A stretch of DNA of 64,000 bases, from positions 1 through 64,000 of the forward strand of contig JANQEU010000022.1 in assembly GCA_028278225.1 (NCBI GenBank), written 5' to 3'. Within the stretch, counting starts at the first letter, position 1; each line of letters begins with the position of its first letter. The position numbers and the translations under genes are program-made. Below the pieces are notes generated by a model. The model was not told where the DNA came from and ran no database searches. It saw only the letters and a program-made list of their open reading frames with translations. The stretch comes from Cyclobacteriaceae bacterium. GTDB taxonomy: Bacteria; Bacteroidota; Bacteroidia; Cytophagales; Cyclobacteriaceae. Below, piece after piece: positions 60,762-64,000 of the stretch.

Positions 60762-63700
60762 GGTCCCAGTGTGATCTCATTATCCAGAGCAGGACCTTTT
60801 TCTTCAAGTGGACTGCTCCTGTATAAATTTCGCGAAGACGAAACCCAGTTAATCGAGATGCTATTTTCCCGGTCACTGCTGTTGAATAACCGGATTAGCG
60901 TCGAAATACCATCGTAACCTGGTTTAAGGGACGTTACAAAAATCTCCCTCGAACCATCAATCTTCAGGATTGGGTCTATTTTCCTGTCTGATGGGGTTAT
61001 GATCAAAGGCATAGACTTTTCCATTCCCAGTTTCTTGGCGTCTGCAGCATTAAAAGCTGCATGAGGTCTCAGGGTGTGCCTGAATACGATCTCACCCTCC
61101 TGGTGGGCTTTGTAGTTTACAAACCAAAGATTATTCATTACCCAGCTGATCAATCGCTGGGACGGAACATAATCCTTCAACCATGGCCTGTTTACCATAT
61201 CGGACATCCAGAATTGTCCATACATATCACCTATTTCCCAAACCGGCGCGTCTTCACTTGTAATTGTTATGCCGTAATCTTTATTTGAGATGTCCAGGAA
61301 CCTTTGTACGGAATAAAAATTATTATTGGCACCCTTGATCTGGTTTTTACCGGGTGCCAGGATGGTCCAGGGAATATCAATCCTGACTTCTCCATCAGGT
61401 ATATCAAAGGGAAAAGTAAATCGTACATTCTCATCTTCGACAATTCTGATTTTATCCACGGTGTTTGTAATATTGATTTCACCAAATCCGGATACCATTT
61501 CAATTTCCTGTGAAATCTTGTTTGCTCCCTGACCCAGAGATTCCACTAAAAGGGTGGAAATCAATGGCCCATTCTCCTTAATACTAAAGACTGGAGAGTG
61601 ATTTTTACTTAGGTTCTCCTTAATCTTCCCCGAATACCAATAGGTATTGAAGCCTAATGTATCATTCGCATCTATGTGTTCTCTGTTTGAGGACCTGGAT
61701 TTGATGGATGCGAAACCGCCGGACTCAGTGTTCATAGCTACAATGACCAGATCGTTTTCAATACCGGAGGTGCTAACCCTGACTGATCCTTCCGGTTTGT
61801 CTTTTCCCTTTTTGAGCGTAAAAACCTTTGAGCCGAAAGGCGGAATATCTGAAGCGATGAACGCTAACTCGCCCGAGTTAAGCCGCTGGCTTGGGATCAT
61901 CTTTCCATCCTCATTCAATACCTTATCACCTTTCAGGTTCCACGAAGCCGGGATCTTCACGAGATTTGTCCTGGACCAGGAAAGTGTGTTGATCACCTGA
62001 ATGTTTTCTATGACTTCCTGGGAGGTCGTGATATCGTACAGTGCCTCATCTATCATCTCCTCCGCTGTTTTCTGAGCATCCAGTGCAAAACCTTTTTTTA
62101 CGTTCCAAAGACTTTTAGTGAAGGCCGCGTCCGGATCGGATTTGCTGATATTAGCGCCCCAGGTGTGTTCGGAAAATAGCACAACATTTTTCCAGGCTTC
62201 GTCAAAAGTTTCTGCGGGATATTTTTCGGGTTTTATCATAGCCCATAGCGCTTCGGCCTGCACCAGCCGGTCTGCCGTATTCCGGTTGATAGCGGTCTCT
62301 TCCGCGGAAGAAGAAGCGCCATCTTCCCAGTAGGGGGTGAAATCACCGGTAGCTTCCGGAATAATATCTTCGTACCGGTCAACAAAATCATTCATCATTT
62401 CCATGGTTGTGGCGATCCTGAATTTTGGCCACTCGTATTTTTCATTCCAGGCTTTAAAAAAATCCGGCATGTCAGGGTCAGGAGGGCCATTATCATTACC
62501 GATATTATACCGTAGCTGCACAATATCGTAAGGGTATTTCTGCCGTTCCAACTCATCCAGGAAATTGAGTATGGGACTTCCGCCTGCATGGCTGATGTTT
62601 CCCATTAACCAGGAGTGAAACCATGAGTATCCATGAGAACTCATCCAGAAAAGTATCTTTTCCTTTCCGGACGGTGAAACCCAGTACATTGGTATATCAC
62701 CCCAGGCCTCGAATGTTTTACCCACCTGGTAGCCGCCGTGGGCAAGCTGAGGCATATGGTTGGGACCGACTGAGAAGTACTTAATGCCGGTTTGCGCCAG
62801 TGCGGGAACAATGCCCCATGTATACCCCGGAACATCAGTGATCATGGCAGATTGAATATCAAAACCATATGCTTCACGAAGCCGCTGTGCATGCAATGTG
62901 TTCTTGAATAACTCTTCCTCACGCTGCAAGCCGGTTAGGACACTGCCGTACAACCCATCGATACCTATGATTCCATCATTGACAGCCTTTACAAATTTTG
63001 CCTTTCTTTCTTCACTCGCCTGCTCAAGGTATCCGTCCAGTACCCAGCTGATCTCAGCATTCCATTTATATCTGGAGCCTTCGGGATAGCCGGCGGTTTT
63101 TTCAGCCAGATCGATGGCCATATCAAGGTTTCTCCATTGTAACCTGGCAACCTCATCCTGCTCATGTGTAAATCCAATGTCTACATGTGAGTGGGGAAGG
63201 AAATATACTTCAAAGGGACGCACGGGATTTAGACTTACCTGCCGGGAAACCGGGTCTCTGCCTTCCAGGTCTATCACCAGATCATGGGTGATGGTTTCCT
63301 TTACCGGATCAATCAAAAGGTATATTTCGTTGGGTCCCGGGTAGATATCCTGTTGCACAATCCTGTTTCCGGCATAAAAGAATTGCCCCATTGTTGGTTT
63401 TCCCAGGTACGTCAAATCAATTTTGATACTTTGTTTTGAGCCATTTTCAGTCCTTAGGATCGCCGGTTCTGCCAGAATAGCCAGCGCCTCCTCTACAGGG
63501 TTCTGTATGGCCATGAAGAAATCACGGCTATTTGAACTTACCTCCTCCATGCGGATTGATATGGATCTACCTAAATAGTCTTTTGCAGGAACATTCAGGA
63601 ACATATAACCGAAAAGATCCCCGTAGGCTTCACTCTCATGGGTGGACACAAAAGCCAGGTTGATTCCATCATCATTTTCATATTGCCAGTTTTTCAGTGA

Positions 63701-64000
63701 TCCCTTCTTATGTGATTTGACGGTCAGGAATTCAGCATCATCGATAAATACATTAAAACCGGAAGGTTCTTCGTCGTCCTTGCTTCGTGCATAGCTAACC
63801 TGGAAGACAAAAGTTGCATATTCTTCCGGATAACCTGCCGGAACTTCGTCAGTTTCAAATTCAATCGATGTGTACCTGCCGTTTTCTCCAAGGTACAATG
63901 CGACATTTCCTTTTTTCAGAAAAGGGAAAAAGTCCAGCGCTGTTCCGGAATTTACATCCTTGAACCCTTGTAAGAATTGATTTGCTTTAACGGGCCAAAG
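60731..64000 (-). CDS. GH38-like alpha-mannosidase, N-terminus cut by window edge
   Basis: The reverse-strand frame stays open to base 64000, and the first visible residues are LWPVKANQFLQGF, so the true start is outside. At least 1089 residues are visible. The N-terminal quarter is a beta domain. The GH38 catalytic barrel begins at FEVYFLPHSHVDIGFTHEQ (zinc ligands His and Asp) and continues with NAEISWVLDGYLEQ, SAMITDVPGYTWGIVPALAQ and FSEHTWGANI. The usual nucleophile context GWQIDPFGH is replaced by ITDVPGYTWG. The C-terminal beta domains include INTLSWSRTNLVKIP and LRPHAAFNAAD. Long Bacteroidota proteins of this type are often annotated as alpha-mannosidase; exact substrate unclear. Confidence 0.85.
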   Translation of the reverse strand, partial: LWPVKANQFLQGFKDVNSGTALDFFPFLKKGNVALYLGENGRYTSIEFETDEVPAGYPEEYATFVFQVSYARSKDDEEPSGFNVFIDDAEFLTVKSHKKGSLKNWQYENDDGINLAFVSTHESEAYGDLFGYMFLNVPAKDYLGRSISIRMEEVSSNSRDFFMAIQNPVEEALAILAEPAILRTENGSKQSIKIDLTYLGKPTMGQFFYAGNRIVQQDIYPGPNEIYLLIDPVKETITHDLVIDLEGRDPVSRQVSLNPVRPFEVYFLPHSHVDIGFTHEQDEVARLQWRNLDMAIDLAEKTAGYPEGSRYKWNAEISWVLDGYLEQASEERKAKFVKAVNDGIIGIDGLYGSVLTGLQREEELFKNTLHAQRLREAYGFDIQSAMITDVPGYTWGIVPALAQTGIKYFSVGPNHMPQLAHGGYQVGKTFEAWGDIPMYWVSPSGKEKILFWMSSHGYSWFHSWLMGNISHAGGSPILNFLDELERQKYPYDIVQLRYNIGNDNGPPDPDMPDFFKAWNEKYEWPKFRIATTMEMMNDFVDRYEDIIPEATGDFTPYWEDGASSSAEETAINRNTADRLVQAEALWAMIKPEKYPAETFDEAWKNVVLFSEHTWGANISKSDPDAAFTKSLWNVKKGFALDAQKTAEEMIDEALYDITTSQEVIENIQVINTLSWSRTNLVKIPASWNLKGDKVLNEDGKMIPSQRLNSGELAFIASDIPPFGSKVFTLKKGKDKPEGSVRVSTSGIENDLVIVAMNTESGGFASIKSRSSNREHIDANDTLGFNTYWYSGKIKENLSKNHSPVFSIKENGPLISTLLVESLGQGANKISQEIEMVSGFGEINITNTVDKIRIVEDENVRFTFPFDIPDGEVRIDIPWTILAPGKNQIKGANNNFYSVQRFLDISNKDYGITITSEDAPVWEIGDMYGQFWMSDMVNRPWLKDYVPSQRLISWVMNNLWFVNYKAHQEGEIVFRHTLRPHAAFNAADAKKLGMEKSMPLIITPSDRKIDPILKIDGSREIFVTSLKPGYDGISTLIRLFNSSDRENSISINWVSSSRNLYRSSPLEEKGPALDNEITLGPWEILTIRAE

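Noticed and set aside
1-64000. CRISPR arrays, tRNA or rRNA genes, transposases, integrases
   Set aside because: I looked for regular repeats, cloverleaf-like segments and transposase motifs and found none that I could support.

Overview
The window looks like a chromosomal segment of a heterotrophic member of the Bacteroidota, most likely a Cytophagales-type marine or soil bacterium. The evidence is a SusC/SusD pair, many lipoproteins with short N-terminal lipoboxes, a type IX secretion C-terminal domain, a fused CcoN-CcoO oxidase subunit, and promoters matching the Bacteroidota -7 element TAnnTTTG. I see no tRNA, rRNA, CRISPR array or transposase.

Layout. (1) 1-10772, minus strand: a respiratory block reading, in transcription order, usp, usp, ccoI, ccoS, ccoNO fusion, ccoQ, ccoP, ccoG, ccoH, a TauE/DsbD-type membrane protein and hemN (cut by the window edge). 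It encodes and assembles a cbb3 high-affinity oxidase and oxygen-independent haem synthesis. (2) 10883-13175, plus strand: a PAS histidine kinase and a receiver-Crp/Fnr fusion regulator, divergent from the usp genes. Fnr-like palindromes lie in the shared promoter region. (3) 13192-14059: two small hypothetical genes. (4) 14254-20614: sugar oxidation genes (mutarotase, IlvD/Edd dehydratase, GntP permease, SMP-30 lactonase, UxuA-like enzyme). (5) 20624-26443, minus: two tandem paralogous glycosidase-like lipoproteins and a beta-propeller-like secreted protein. (6) 26491-47641, plus: a polysaccharide utilisation locus with SGNH acetylesterase, GntR regulator overlapping an ECF sigma factor, SusC, SusD, a kinase-like/phosphomannose isomerase fusion, sugar symporter, GH92 mannosidase, esterase and two FG-GAP/ASPIC proteins. 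(7) 47650-50042, minus: two more beta-propeller-like lipoproteins. (8) 50196-54444, minus: the most unusual locus, a compact overlapping sdpC-sdpA-sdpB-sdpI set (SDP-type secreted peptide toxin, maturation proteins and immunity protein) followed by a transglutaminase-like lipoprotein. (9) 54516-59282, plus: an O-antigen ligase/TPR protein, then a second UxuA-like enzyme, a mutarotase-like protein and an SDR dehydrogenase. (10) 59742-64000, minus: a secreted hypothetical protein and a GH38-like alpha-mannosidase cut by the window edge.

How it fits together. Regions 4-7, 9 and 10 look like one extended glycan-utilisation neighbourhood. Secreted glycosidases and esterases release acidic or mannose-type sugars. 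SusCD and MFS/GntP carriers import them. A dehydrogenase, lactonase and sugar-acid dehydratases oxidise them. The target glycan cannot be read from sequence alone. The sdp locus and the adjacent O-antigen ligase-like gene interrupt this neighbourhood and may be an inserted competition module. The first 13 kb look like a microaerobic/anaerobic respiratory regulon with its own two-component Crp/Fnr-type regulator.
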